Shown here piece after piece: positions 44,337 through 52,491 of a stretch of 64,000 bases of DNA. A program made the position numbers and the translations under genes. The stretch is from Caldicellulosiruptor diazotrophicus (GTDB lineage Bacteria > Bacillota > Thermoanaerobacteria > Caldicellulosiruptorales > Caldicellulosiruptoraceae): the NCBI RefSeq assembly GCF_017347585.1, contig NZ_AP024480.1, forward strand, positions 186,001-250,000. The letters run 5' to 3'. The stretch's first letter is position 1. The number at the start of each line of letters is the position of its first letter. The notes under the pieces were generated by a model. The model made no database searches, was not told the origin of the DNA, and saw only the letters and a list, made by a program, of their open reading frames with translations.

Positions 44337-44404
44337 AGGAATACTTTTTTGAAGATTATATAAAGCTTGATAATGCTCATCTTGAGCGTTTCTGCAAAAG
44401 GCTA

Positions 44405-44503
44405 AAAAATGCTTCAAAACAAGGAGGAATAGGTCTTTCAAAGCTTTTGTATGATTCTATGATAAAGAGAATTGAAAATGCATATAAATTCAAAGAGGAA
44501 TAA
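44405..44503 (+). pseudogene. flgJ: flgJ, 3' remnant after the insertion sequence
   Basis: The frame starting in the right copy of the 13-bp duplication reads KNAS and then KQGGIGLSKLLYDSMIKRIENAYKFKEE followed by a stop. This is the conserved C-terminal end of a rod-binding FlgJ protein and continues exactly where the 5' part at 42309 breaks off. It has no start codon or ribosome binding site of its own. A terminator follows at 44510. Confidence 0.9.
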
Positions 44504-44509
44504 AAAATG

Positions 44510-44540
44510 GCTGGCACAATCTTGCCAGCTTATTTTTTTG
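44510..44540 (+). terminator. Terminator of the mreB-flg operon
   Basis: GCTGGCA (44510-44516) and TGCCAGC (44523-44529) pair and are followed by TTATTTTTTTG. It lies just after the original flgJ stop, now separated from the operon by the insertion sequence. Confidence 0.85.
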
Positions 44541-44549
44541 GTTTTATTG

Positions 44550-44578
44550 TTGAAAATGAAAATCAATAGGTGTAAAAT
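44550..44578 (+). promoter_or_regulatory. Promoter of the isomerase-oxidoreductase operon
   Basis: TTGAAA (44550-44555), a 17-base spacer and TAAAAT (44573-44578) lie about 125 bases before the first gene, with a cre-like site between. Confidence 0.6.
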
Positions 44579-44625
44579 ATATTTAAAAACACATAAAAAC
44601 AAAAAATTTTTCTTAATCCCAATTT

Positions 44626-44639
44626 TTTAACCGATTTCA
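44626..44639 (+). promoter_or_regulatory. CcpA cre-like operator
   Basis: TTTAACCGATTTCA matches TGWAANCGNTNWCA at 13 of 14 positions (T for G at position 2). It lies downstream of the predicted promoter and 63 bases before the isomerase start, a usual roadblock position. Confidence 0.5.
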
Positions 44640-44701
44640 AATTAATTTTTTATTTTGGGTTTGTGTCGAATGGAATTTGAACAAGGGGGTATTGTGAGAA
44701 G

Positions 44702-45517
44702 ATGTATAAATTTATATTCACAGCATTTGGAGATGAGATAGCAAGCAGTTTGGATGAACAGATAGAGGTTTTAAAAAAACATGGTATTGAATATTTAGAG
44801 TTTCGGTCTGCAAATGGTAAAAATATTGCTGACTTTACTGAAAATGAAGCAAAGGAAGTTTTTAAAAAATTAAAAGATAGTGGTATAAAGGTTTCAGCAA
44901 TAGGGTCTCCAATCGGCAAGGTTGATGTAAACTGCGACTTTGAAAAGTATCTTGACCTTTTTAAACATATCCTCAATCTTGCGCATATCCTTGAGACAAA
45001 ATACATACGCATCTTTTCGTTTTATGTTCCAGAAGGTGAAGAAGATAAGTACACAGATGTTGTCATAGAAAGGCTTTCAAAGTTTACAGAGATTGCCAAG
45101 AAGGAAAATCTTGTTCTTCTTCACGAGAACGAAAAGGAGATATATGGAAACAATGCCGAAAGGTGTTTTAAAATCCTCTCCACAATCAACTCACCCAATT
45201 TGAGAGCAACATTTGACCCGGCAAATTTTGTTCAGTGCAAAGTAGAGGTTTATCCTCACGCATTTGAGCTTTTAAAGGATTACATTGAGTATGTTCACAT
45301 AAAAGATGCAAAATTTTCAGACGGCAGTGTTACAGTTGCAGGTGAGGGTGATGGAAGAGTAAAAGATGTGATAGAAACACTAAAGAGGATGAGCTTTTGT
45401 GGTTTTTTATCAATAGAGCCTCATCTTAATAATAATCTTCCTGGTGGTGGACCTGAAAACTTTGCAAAGGCTTATAGGGCAATTAAAAAGATCATCGATG
45501 AGGAAGGAGAGAGTTGA
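44702..45517 (+). CDS. Sugar phosphate isomerase/epimerase family TIM-barrel protein
   Basis: This 271-residue protein belongs to the xylose isomerase-like/AP-endonuclease 2 barrel family. It shows GIKVSAIGSPIG, LVLLHENEKEIYG, ATFDPANFVQ, EYVHIKDAKFSDG and FLSIEPHLN. The glutamates, histidines and aspartates in these stretches would bind the catalytic divalent metal. Members isomerise or epimerise keto-sugars or inosose, and the sequence does not fix the substrate. It is followed one base later by a Gfo/Idh/MocA dehydrogenase gene; such pairs act in inositol or unusual-sugar catabolism. The start ATG follows a GGGGG run. Confidence 0.85.
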   Translation: MYKFIFTAFGDEIASSLDEQIEVLKKHGIEYLEFRSANGKNIADFTENEAKEVFKKLKDSGIKVSAIGSPIGKVDVNCDFEKYLDLFKHILNLAHILETKYIRIFSFYVPEGEEDKYTDVVIERLSKFTEIAKKENLVLLHENEKEIYGNNAERCFKILSTINSPNLRATFDPANFVQCKVEVYPHAFELLKDYIEYVHIKDAKFSDGSVTVAGEGDGRVKDVIETLKRMSFCGFLSIEPHLNNNLPGGGPENFAKAYRAIKKIIDEEGES

Positions 45518-45518
45518 A

Positions 45519-46619
45519 ATGTCAAAGCTTAAGTTTGCTATTGCGGGCTGTGGGGTTATATCAAAGACACATGCAACCGCTATTTCAACCCTTTCAAGTG
45601 ATGCTGAGCTTATTGCTGTGTGCGATATTGTAGAAGATAGAGCAAAAAAACTTGCGCAGGATTTTGGCATAAAAAAGATTTATACTGACTATGAAAAGAT
45701 GCTTCTTGATCCTGAGATTGATGTTGTATCTATCTGTACACCTTCAGGTGTGCATTCTGACATGGCAGTTTTAGCAGCCGATAGCAAAAAACATGTCATT
45801 GTTGAAAAGCCAATGGATATAACATTATCTAAAGCTGACAGAATAATAGAAGCCCAGAACAGGAACAATGTGGTGATTTCTATAATTTCACAGCACAGAT
45901 ACAGCGATTGTATGCAACTTTTAAAAAGGCTCGCAAACGAAGGAAAGTTTGGCAACATAGTTTTAGCAACAAGTTACACTAAATGGTACAGGTCGCAAGA
46001 GTATTATGACAGCGGTAGCTGGCGCGGTACATGGAGCTTAGATGGCGGTGGTGCGCTCATGAACCAGTCTATACACTATATAGACATGATTCAGTGGATT
46101 GTTGGAAAGGTTGTAGAGGTGTATGCATATTGTGTAACCCGGGCACACAAGCGTATTGAAGTTGAAGACGGAGCAGTTGCAGCAGTCAAGTTTGAAAATG
46201 GTGCAATTGGTGAGATAGTTGGAACAACAAGTGCATATCCTGGTTTTGAAACGCGGCTTGAGATTTTTGGTGAAAAAGGCTCTGCAACAGCTGTTAACAC
46301 CAGGCTTGAAAGTCTTTACTTCAAAGATGGGTCTGAGAAGGAGTATTTAGAGATCTATAAGAAAGAGGAAGATGGTCCTGTTGGAGCATCTTCTGCTGCA
46401 ATCAAAGAAGAAGGACATGTAAGACAGTACAGAGATGTAATAAATGCTATAAAAACCGGAACAAAACCACTTATCCCCGCTGAGGAAGGTAGACATCCTG
46501 TTGAAATTATTTTGGCAATTTATCTTTCAAGTCTTACAGGAAAACCAGTAAAACTTCCTCTTGAAAGTGATGAGGAGGTTTTAAAAGAGATTGAAAAGAT
46601 AAAAGGCAAAGGTTTTTGA
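45519..46619 (+). CDS. Gfo/Idh/MocA family NAD(P)-dependent oxidoreductase
   Basis: This 366-residue dehydrogenase has an N-terminal Rossmann domain (KFAIAGCGVISKTHATAI), the family's EKP motif in HVIVEKPMDITLSKAD, and a C-terminal alpha/beta domain with GGGALMNQSIHYIDMIQWIVG. In that last stretch the lysine-aspartate-histidine type catalytic group is partly visible. It should oxidise or reduce a sugar or cyclitol. The ATG at 45519 is one base after the previous stop, with GAGGAAGGAGAG in front. A longer in-frame reading into the upstream gene is rejected. The substrate is not predictable. Confidence 0.88.
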   Translation: MSKLKFAIAGCGVISKTHATAISTLSSDAELIAVCDIVEDRAKKLAQDFGIKKIYTDYEKMLLDPEIDVVSICTPSGVHSDMAVLAADSKKHVIVEKPMDITLSKADRIIEAQNRNNVVISIISQHRYSDCMQLLKRLANEGKFGNIVLATSYTKWYRSQEYYDSGSWRGTWSLDGGGALMNQSIHYIDMIQWIVGKVVEVYAYCVTRAHKRIEVEDGAVAAVKFENGAIGEIVGTTSAYPGFETRLEIFGEKGSATAVNTRLESLYFKDGSEKEYLEIYKKEEDGPVGASSAAIKEEGHVRQYRDVINAIKTGTKPLIPAEEGRHPVEIILAIYLSSLTGKPVKLPLESDEEVLKEIEKIKGKGF

Positions 46620-46650
46620 GATTAGAAATAAAATTGAAAAATAGATGTAA

Positions 46651-46705
46651 AAAAGGGCTGATGCCTATTATATTTTACTGTTTTTGGCAACAGCCCTTTT
46701 TTATT
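46651..46705. terminator. Bidirectional terminator between convergent genes
   Basis: AAAAGGGCTG (46651-46660) pairs with CAGCCCTTTT (46691-46700), helped by GCC/GGC inside. A- and T-tracts on both sides allow it to serve the oxidoreductase gene and the convergent aldo/keto reductase gene. Confidence 0.8.
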
Positions 46706-46722
46706 TAATTTAACCTTCAAAT

Positions 46723-47862
46723 TTAACCTTCAAAAAATTGCGTAACCTCTTTCAAGAGCTTTCTGATTGGCAAGTTTTGAGGACATTTTTCTTCACACAA
46801 ACCGCACTCTACACAGTTTGAAGCTTTTTGTTCTACCTTTTCAGGCTTTAAATATGCTTCTTTTGTTTCTTCATACATGTTGTAGACCTTTGCGTCATTG
46901 TAAAGATTAAAGTTGCGGGGGATATCAACACCATTTGGACATGGAAGACAGTACTTGCAACCAGTACAATCAATAGGTTTTAACTCAAGGTATTTTTGAG
47001 TTACTTCATCTATGAGTTTCAGCTCATCCTCAGAAAGACATCCAACATACCCTTCGTCTGCGGTATTTATATTCTCAATCACCTGCTGCATTGAACTCAT
47101 CCCGCTCAAAACAGTAGTAACTTCTTTTTGATTCCAGAGCCACAAAAATCCCCACTGTGCAGGTGTTCTTTTGATTTTTGCCTTATCCCATACCATTTGA
47201 ACCTGCTCAGGGGGTTTTCTTGCAAGCTTTCCGCCCAAAAGTGGTTCCATTATTATAACTCCAAGACCTTTAGCGTGGGCATACTTCAAACCTTCTTCCC
47301 CTGCCTGATAGTTTCGGTTTAAATAATTGTACTGTATTTGACAGAATTCCCAGCCATTGTACTCATCAATTATTGTTTTGAACGTGTCAAGACTGTCATG
47401 GAAGGAAAAACCAATGTGTTTTATTTTGCCAAGGGACTTAACTTTTTCAATCCAGCTAAAAATGTCCATGTTCTTTAACATGTCCCATCTTTGTTTGTTT
47501 AGCGCATGTAAAAGATAAAAATCAATATAATCAGTGTCAAGCCTTTTTAGCTGTTCATCGAGTATCATATCTGCATCTTCAATTTTAGTAAGCTTCCATA
47601 CAGGCAACTTTGTTGCAAGTTTTACTTTGTTTCTGTATCCCTCCTTTAAAGCTTTGCCAACAACAACTTCACTGTTTCCACCATGATAACCATACGCTGT
47701 GTCAATATAATTTACCCCATTGTCAATTGCATATCTTATCATCTCAATTGCCAAAGACTGGTTAATTTGAGATGAGTCGTCCCCATGAATGGGTAAACGC
47801 ATACATCCAAACCCAAGCGCTGATACTTCAAAATCAATATTTGGAAACTTCCGATACTTCAT
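46723..47862 (-). CDS. Aldo/keto reductase with C-terminal [4Fe-4S] ferredoxin domain
   Basis: This 379-residue protein has an aldo/keto reductase barrel with catalytic D and Y in YIDTAYGYHGGNSE, a lysine in KLATKLPVWK and a histidine in YLLHALNK. A ferredoxin-like tail follows with two clusters, CTGCKYCLPC and CVECGLCEEKCPQNLP. This fused form is common in anaerobic Firmicutes; the electron path and substrate are not well known. It is transcribed toward the convergent dehydrogenase. A terminator hairpin at 47907 separates it from the isomerase gene upstream, and its ATG follows a GGAGG-type box. Confidence 0.9.
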   Translation of the reverse strand: MKYRKFPNIDFEVSALGFGCMRLPIHGDDSSQINQSLAIEMIRYAIDNGVNYIDTAYGYHGGNSEVVVGKALKEGYRNKVKLATKLPVWKLTKIEDADMILDEQLKRLDTDYIDFYLLHALNKQRWDMLKNMDIFSWIEKVKSLGKIKHIGFSFHDSLDTFKTIIDEYNGWEFCQIQYNYLNRNYQAGEEGLKYAHAKGLGVIIMEPLLGGKLARKPPEQVQMVWDKAKIKRTPAQWGFLWLWNQKEVTTVLSGMSSMQQVIENINTADEGYVGCLSEDELKLIDEVTQKYLELKPIDCTGCKYCLPCPNGVDIPRNFNLYNDAKVYNMYEETKEAYLKPEKVEQKASNCVECGLCEEKCPQNLPIRKLLKEVTQFFEG

Positions 47863-47900
47863 CTTTTAAATCCTCCTTATATTGCAAGATGGTCTATTTA

Positions 47901-47940
47901 AAAACAAATGGCTTGAGAAGTTTATTATTCTCAAGCCATT
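47901..47940 (-). terminator. Terminator after the isomerase/permease operon
   Basis: AATGGCTTGAGAA (47907-47919) and TTCTCAAGCCATT (47928-47940) form a perfect 13-bp stem. On the reverse strand TGTTTTT follows. It lies just after the stop of the sugar isomerase gene. Confidence 0.85.
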
Positions 47941-47959
47941 ATTTTATTTTAATAATTTT

Positions 47960-48727
47960 TCAGTCTGAATAATTCTTCACGATAAAATCAAAGCTCATCT
48001 TAAGACTTTCAAAAGGTGAGCGCTGGCATACATCTTGCTCTATAATATACCATTCAACTCCTGCTTCATTGCAAGAAGCTATTATTCCATCCCAGTCCAA
48101 GTTTCCAAACCCAACTTCAAACATGCCTTGCTTGAAATCTTCAATCATTCCCATATCTTTAAGATGTACAAGAGGAATTCGACCTTCTAAGCTTCTTATC
48201 CACTTTTCAGGGTTTGCCCCTGCAAACTGGACCCAATAAGTATCAATTTCTATCATAAGATATTCTGGGTTTGAGCTTTCAATAAAAAGTTCGAACCATG
48301 TCTTACCATTGTATTTTTTGAATTCGAAACTGTGGTTGTGATAAGAAAGTGTAATTCCTTCATATTTTAATTTTTCTCCAATTTCATTGCATTCAGCAGC
48401 AAAAGCTATAGCACCTTCTTGAGACCGATATTCAGAAGGTGCAGAAGGTATTGCAATGTGCATACACTCGTAAATTTTATGTTCACTAATGACAGTTTCA
48501 ATTTCTTCTTTAAGTCTTTCAAAAGGGATATGTGTTGCACATATTTTCAAACCAAATTCATCGCATATTTCTTTTAATCTTTTCGGGTTAATTCTACCAA
48601 TTCCTGAAATTTGAATGGCTTTAAAACCAATTTCGCTTATTTTCTTAAGGCTGTGGCATATTTCTTCTTCTGTTTTCAAAAATTCACGGACTGTATAAAG
48701 TTGTGCTGCTATTTTGTCTTTGTTCAT
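47960..48727 (-). CDS. Sugar phosphate isomerase/epimerase (IolE/xylose isomerase-like)
   Basis: This 255-residue TIM-barrel protein shows GFKAIQISGIG, KICATHIPFERL, LSYHNHSFEFKKYNG, MIEIDTYWVQFAGANP, LVHLKDMG and EWYIIEQDVC. This is the typical metal-binding pattern of the IolE/IolI-like isomerase family. It probably converts a sugar or cyclitol imported by the ABC transporter encoded just upstream, from which it is separated by 56 bases in the same direction. It is the last gene of that operon. The exact reaction is unknown. Confidence 0.87.
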   Translation of the reverse strand: MNKDKIAAQLYTVREFLKTEEEICHSLKKISEIGFKAIQISGIGRINPKRLKEICDEFGLKICATHIPFERLKEEIETVISEHKIYECMHIAIPSAPSEYRSQEGAIAFAAECNEIGEKLKYEGITLSYHNHSFEFKKYNGKTWFELFIESSNPEYLMIEIDTYWVQFAGANPEKWIRSLEGRIPLVHLKDMGMIEDFKQGMFEVGFGNLDWDGIIASCNEAGVEWYIIEQDVCQRSPFESLKMSFDFIVKNYSD

Positions 48728-48783
48728 ATTGTATTTGCCCCACTTTTCTTTTGTTTAAGTTTATTTCATTATACCATAAAATA

Positions 48784-49668
48784 TTACTCTTTAATAGCCC
48801 CAATCATGACCCCTTTTACAAAATACTTTTGCAAAAATGGGTATATACACAGAATTGGTACTGTTGATACCACAATTGCCGCGTATTTGATAAGCTCTGT
48901 CACTGCAAACCTGTCAGATGCATCTGAAATTCCTGTTGTCATGTTCTCTGTACTGTTCATAATAAGTATCTCTCTTAAAACAAGCTGAAGTGGGTAAAGT
49001 TCTCTTGAGCGCAGGTATATAATAGCACTAAAAAACGCATTCCAGTGACCTACAGCATAAAAGAGAATCATAACGGCAATCATCGGCATTGCAAGTGGTA
49101 TCATGATTCTAAAAAGTATTGTCCAATCCCCAGCTCCATCTATCCTTGCAGACTCTTCCAAACTGTCTGGCACAGCATGAAAACCAGTTCTCATGATGAT
49201 GAGGTTTGTTGTAGAAATTGCCCCTGGGATTATCATTGCCCAGATTGTATCTATCATCCCAAGAGATTGGACAAGAAGGTATGTTGGAATCATACCGCCG
49301 CTAAAGTACATAGTAAATGCAATGAAGAACATAATCGGGTTTTTTAGTTTTAGATTCTTTCTTGAAAGAACATACCCACCCATTGTGGTAAGTAGGATGT
49401 TTATAGCTGTTCCTACAACAACGTAAACAAGTGTATTTCTATAACCAATCCAAATCATAGGGTAACTGAGAAGCAGTTTATAAGCTTCCACCGAAAAGTC
49501 GAGGGGTCGCAAAAGTGGTCCTCTGTATGCCATAAGCTTAATAGGGTTACTGAATGAAGCAAATATAACATATAGCATTGGATACAGCATTGTAAAGCAC
49601 AGAAGTCCTAAAAATATATAGTTGAAAGTATCAAATATTATTTCGCCAGCACTTTTTCTTATTTTCAT
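48784..49668 (-). CDS. Sugar ABC transporter permease, LplC/YtcP-like
   Basis: This 294-residue permease has six hydrophobic segments and the MalG-type coupling motif in ESARIDGAGDWTILFRIMIPLAMP. The N-terminus (GEIIFDTFNYIFLGLLCFTMLYPMLYVIFASFS) is typical of LplC/YtcP proteins. With the next permease and the binding protein it forms an importer for complex sugars. Such transporters usually have no ATPase in the operon and share an MsmX-like ATPase made elsewhere; none is seen here. It starts 21 bases after the preceding permease stop. Confidence 0.92.
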   Translation of the reverse strand: MKIRKSAGEIIFDTFNYIFLGLLCFTMLYPMLYVIFASFSNPIKLMAYRGPLLRPLDFSVEAYKLLLSYPMIWIGYRNTLVYVVVGTAINILLTTMGGYVLSRKNLKLKNPIMFFIAFTMYFSGGMIPTYLLVQSLGMIDTIWAMIIPGAISTTNLIIMRTGFHAVPDSLEESARIDGAGDWTILFRIMIPLAMPMIAVMILFYAVGHWNAFFSAIIYLRSRELYPLQLVLREILIMNSTENMTTGISDASDRFAVTELIKYAAIVVSTVPILCIYPFLQKYFVKGVMIGAIKE

Positions 49669-49689
49669 CTTCGAAGTTCACCCCTTTTC

Positions 49690-50643
49690 TTACCAAAGCG
49701 ATGTCTCTGTAAGTTTTTTTGCAATCTTGTTTGAGAATATGACCAGTAAAAAGTTGATAACAGAGTTAAAAAGTCCAACAGCTGCACCGTAGCTGTAGTC
49801 CATCTCCAAAAGACCTTTTCTATATACATAAGTTGAAATAACGTCTGCTGTTTCATATGTCAAAGGATTGTACATCAAAAATACCTTTTCAAATCCGACA
49901 TTCATCATGTGTCCAACTCTGAGAAGGAACATTATAACAATTGTTGGCAATATCCCTGGGATTGTTACATATAATGCTTGTCTGAACCTTCCCGCACCGT
50001 CAATCAGCGCTGCTTCATAAAGCTGAGGGTCTATGTTTGAGATTGCAGCAAGGTACACAATCGAACCCCAGCCAAGGTTTTGCCATATTCCAGAGCCGAC
50101 ATACAGTGGTCTGAACCAGCCAGGTTCTGTCATAAACGAAATAGGTTCTGACAAAATGCCGAGAGATTTGAGTATATTGTTTATAAGACCGTCTCTTGCA
50201 AAAAAGTCCATAATCATACCAACAATAACAACTGTTGAAATAAAGTGTGGCATATAACTTACAGTCTGAAGAGTTCTTTTGTAAATAGTATTTTTAATTT
50301 CATTAAGCAAAAGTGCGAAGAGAATTGGAGCAGGAAAACCAAATATGAGGTCGTAAACGTTTATAAGTATTGTATTTCTGATTATTCTCCAGACATAAAA
50401 GCTGTCATAGACAAAGAATTCTTTGAACTTTTCTAAACCAACCCATGGACTGCCCCAGATACCTTTTGCTGGTGTAAAATCTTTAAAAGCTATTTGAAGA
50501 CCGTACATAGGGATGTAGTGAAATATAAAATAATAAGCCACAACAGGGATAATCATTAAATAAAGGCTTTTATTACGTATAATATCTTTTTTTAGTTCTT
50601 GCCATCTGTTTGGCTGATAAGACTTAATTGTTGCCTTTTCCAT
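49690..50643 (-). CDS. Sugar ABC transporter permease, LplB-like
   Basis: This 317-residue permease has six hydrophobic segments, an LplB-type opening (KDIIRNKSLYLMIIPVVAYYFIFHYIPMYGLQIAFKDF) and the coupling motif EAALIDGAGRFRQALYVTIPGILP. It pairs with the downstream permease. The gene lies behind a terminator-like hairpin that separates it from the binding-protein gene. That arrangement normally lets the binding protein be made in excess. The ATG follows a GGAGG-type box. Confidence 0.92.
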   Translation of the reverse strand: MEKATIKSYQPNRWQELKKDIIRNKSLYLMIIPVVAYYFIFHYIPMYGLQIAFKDFTPAKGIWGSPWVGLEKFKEFFVYDSFYVWRIIRNTILINVYDLIFGFPAPILFALLLNEIKNTIYKRTLQTVSYMPHFISTVVIVGMIMDFFARDGLINNILKSLGILSEPISFMTEPGWFRPLYVGSGIWQNLGWGSIVYLAAISNIDPQLYEAALIDGAGRFRQALYVTIPGILPTIVIMFLLRVGHMMNVGFEKVFLMYNPLTYETADVISTYVYRKGLLEMDYSYGAAVGLFNSVINFLLVIFSNKIAKKLTETSLW

Positions 50644-50674
50644 AATCCTTTGAACCTCCTCAAAGAAGATTTAT

Positions 50675-50745
50675 AAAAAAGAGCCTTGCAATAAGGTGTT
50701 TAAAGAAAAGCATTTATTTTTTGCCTTGTTGCAAGGCTCTTTTTG
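50675..50745 (-). terminator. Partial terminator between binding protein and permeases
   Basis: GAGCCTTGCAA (50681-50691) pairs perfectly with TTGCAAGGCTC (50729-50739) and is followed by TTTTTTATAAA on the reverse strand. It lies after the binding-protein gene and before the permease genes and probably lowers permease expression. Confidence 0.75.
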
Positions 50746-50762
50746 ATATGGATATTTCTATA

Positions 50763-52364
50763 TTATTTTCTCTTCTTCCATCTGTCGTATGCAGCTTGAT
50801 AAATCTTTATAGCCTCATCAATCTTCATTTGTTTAAGAGTCTTTACAAATGCATCAACATTTGTTGCTTTTCCTGTCATAAGTCTTAAGAACATTTCATC
50901 ATAGTATGTGTTGACTGTATTCATAATATTTGCAAGTCTCTTGGATTCTTCGTCTGTAAACGAAAGTGGTGGAAGAATTCTGTCATTTTTGACATCAGAC
51001 CATTTTTCCATGACAGCTTCTTTTTGTTGTGGATACATCATCTGAATCTGTAGATAATACTCATCTGCTTGGGCAAAAGGACCACTGATTGATGCACGGG
51101 CATATTTTGCCAGAGCTTCAGCTGCTGAAAGTCCTTGTGGGTTTTTCAAAATTTCATCTGTGTAGTAAACTTTGCCATCTTTCTTTACATATGATTTTCC
51201 AAGTACACCATAGTTAAATGCTTCGTACCCTTCTTTGCTATAACCCCAGTCAAGCACCTTCATAGCAGTGGGTATATCTTTACACGCAGTTGTTATAGCA
51301 GCGCTTGTTCTGGAGAACAAGAATTCAGCCTGTCCTAAAAGTGGTTTTTCGCCTTTCTTGAGCACAGGGAACTTGGTAGCTATTATGTCTTTCTTCAGGT
51401 TCAAGAAGAAGCCCATATCACCAGACAGAAGTCCTATCCATGCACCTATTACATCATTTTGAACATTTGCTCTTATAACCTTCTGGTTCATTGTGAGAAT
51501 GTCTGGGTCAATAAGTCCTTCTTTCCACCATTTTTGCAGAGTTGCTATAAACTGTTTGTATTGAGGTTCTAATGGGCCGTATTTAACTTTACCATTAACT
51601 TGGAAAAAGTCTGTTTTAATACCCCATGCACCAACTAAGAATGAAGAATAATCAAATGCATATCTCGGATTAGAAGCATTTCTGAGGATTGAAAATCCTC
51701 TTTCATCCTTTTTGCCATTACCGTTTGGGTCTTTTGTTACAAATGCTTTCAAAACCTTGTACCAATCATCAACTGTTTCTGGTTCTTTTAATCCAAGCTT
51801 TTTCAACCAGTCATTTCTTATTTGAGGTCCATAGTATACGCATGCAATTTTTGGGTTTGTTCCACGAAGAGCTGGGAATCCATAAATGTCACCATCGTCT
51901 GTAACAATAAGTTTTTTGATGTCAGGATGTTGCTGCAAGTATTTTGATAAATTTGGAGCATATTTTGGCATATAGTCGTTAAGTCTAATAATAACTTTGT
52001 CAAGCAAAGCTTTTACAGGTCCGCCAGGATAGTTATCAATCCAGTTCCACTCAATGATATCTGTCAGCTGCCTTGATGCCACCATAAGATTGAACTGGTC
52101 TGTTTCTCCACCAACCGGTGGGTGTTTAAACACAAGTTTTACACCGAGTTTTTTCTGCAAAAGTTGGTATGCAGCAATTGATGAATAGCTGCTGTAGGAT
52201 GTTGCAACCTTGGGGTCAAGTCGAACAAAATAGGTAAGTGTTGGTGTTGGTTTTGCATAAGCTGTTGAGGTTGATGAGACAAATACTGGAATTAAAAGCG
52301 ATAAGGCAAATACCATAACTACAATCATGCTTATAACCTTTTTAGAAGATTTGAACCAATCCAT
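50763..52364 (-). CDS. Extracellular sugar-binding protein, LplA-like
   Basis: This 533-residue family-1-like solute-binding protein delivers a sugar to the two permeases. The N-terminus (MDWFKSSKKVISMIVVMVFA) is a signal peptide with likely cleavage after AYA at residue 37. No lipobox cysteine is present, which is unusual for a monoderm binding protein that has to stay at the membrane. The body shows the family's YPGGPVKALLDKVIIRLNDYMPKYAPN, GDIYGFPALRG and ADEYYLQIQ. The ATG follows AAGGAGG at about seven bases. Its substrate is probably an oligosaccharide derived from pectin or hemicellulose, inferred only from family and context. Confidence 0.9.
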   Translation of the reverse strand: MDWFKSSKKVISMIVVMVFALSLLIPVFVSSTSTAYAKPTPTLTYFVRLDPKVATSYSSYSSIAAYQLLQKKLGVKLVFKHPPVGGETDQFNLMVASRQLTDIIEWNWIDNYPGGPVKALLDKVIIRLNDYMPKYAPNLSKYLQQHPDIKKLIVTDDGDIYGFPALRGTNPKIACVYYGPQIRNDWLKKLGLKEPETVDDWYKVLKAFVTKDPNGNGKKDERGFSILRNASNPRYAFDYSSFLVGAWGIKTDFFQVNGKVKYGPLEPQYKQFIATLQKWWKEGLIDPDILTMNQKVIRANVQNDVIGAWIGLLSGDMGFFLNLKKDIIATKFPVLKKGEKPLLGQAEFLFSRTSAAITTACKDIPTAMKVLDWGYSKEGYEAFNYGVLGKSYVKKDGKVYYTDEILKNPQGLSAAEALAKYARASISGPFAQADEYYLQIQMMYPQQKEAVMEKWSDVKNDRILPPLSFTDEESKRLANIMNTVNTYYDEMFLRLMTGKATNVDAFVKTLKQMKIDEAIKIYQAAYDRWKKRK

Positions 52365-52412
52365 CTTGAAACCTCCTTACTTTAAAAGTTTTTATTGATT
52401 TTTCCCAAATTA

Positions 52413-52473
52413 CCCGCAACAAAAGTTTATTGTTTTCAACAACTTGTTAGCGGGCTTTACAGCTTTTATTATA
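52413..52473. promoter_or_regulatory. Overlapping divergent promoters and inverted repeat, sugar transporter/AraC regulator
   Basis: Forward: TTGTTA (52444-52449), 17 bases, TATTAT (52467-52472). Reverse: TATAAT on the other strand at 52468-52473 with a weak TTCATA -35. The two -10 boxes share bases, so only one polymerase can bind. CCCGCAACAA (52413-52422) and TTGTTAGCGGG (52444-52454) form an imperfect inverted repeat between this point and the binding-protein gene. Confidence 0.45.
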
Positions 52474-52491
52474 AAGGGGAGGAGAGACTTT

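Larger units (their letters stand above)
42574..44404 (-). mobile_element. IS4-type insertion sequence, 1,831 bp, inserted in flgJ
   Basis: The ends are defined by a perfect 13-bp direct repeat of target DNA and by imperfect terminal inverted repeats: TAGCCGTTTGCAAAA at 42574-42588 and TAGCCTTTTGCAGAA on the reverse strand at 44404-44390 (13 of 15 identical). One transposase gene fills most of the element on the reverse strand. The 13-bp duplication and the Y-2-R-3-E-6-K signature of the transposase fit the IS4 family. About 255 bases on the left are non-coding and include a hairpin that could stop transcription coming from flgG. Confidence 0.88.

Noticed and set aside
45444-45518. Earlier start for the Gfo/Idh/MocA gene
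   Set aside because: It lies inside the isomerase gene; the Rossmann domain starts right at 45519 behind a good ribosome binding site.
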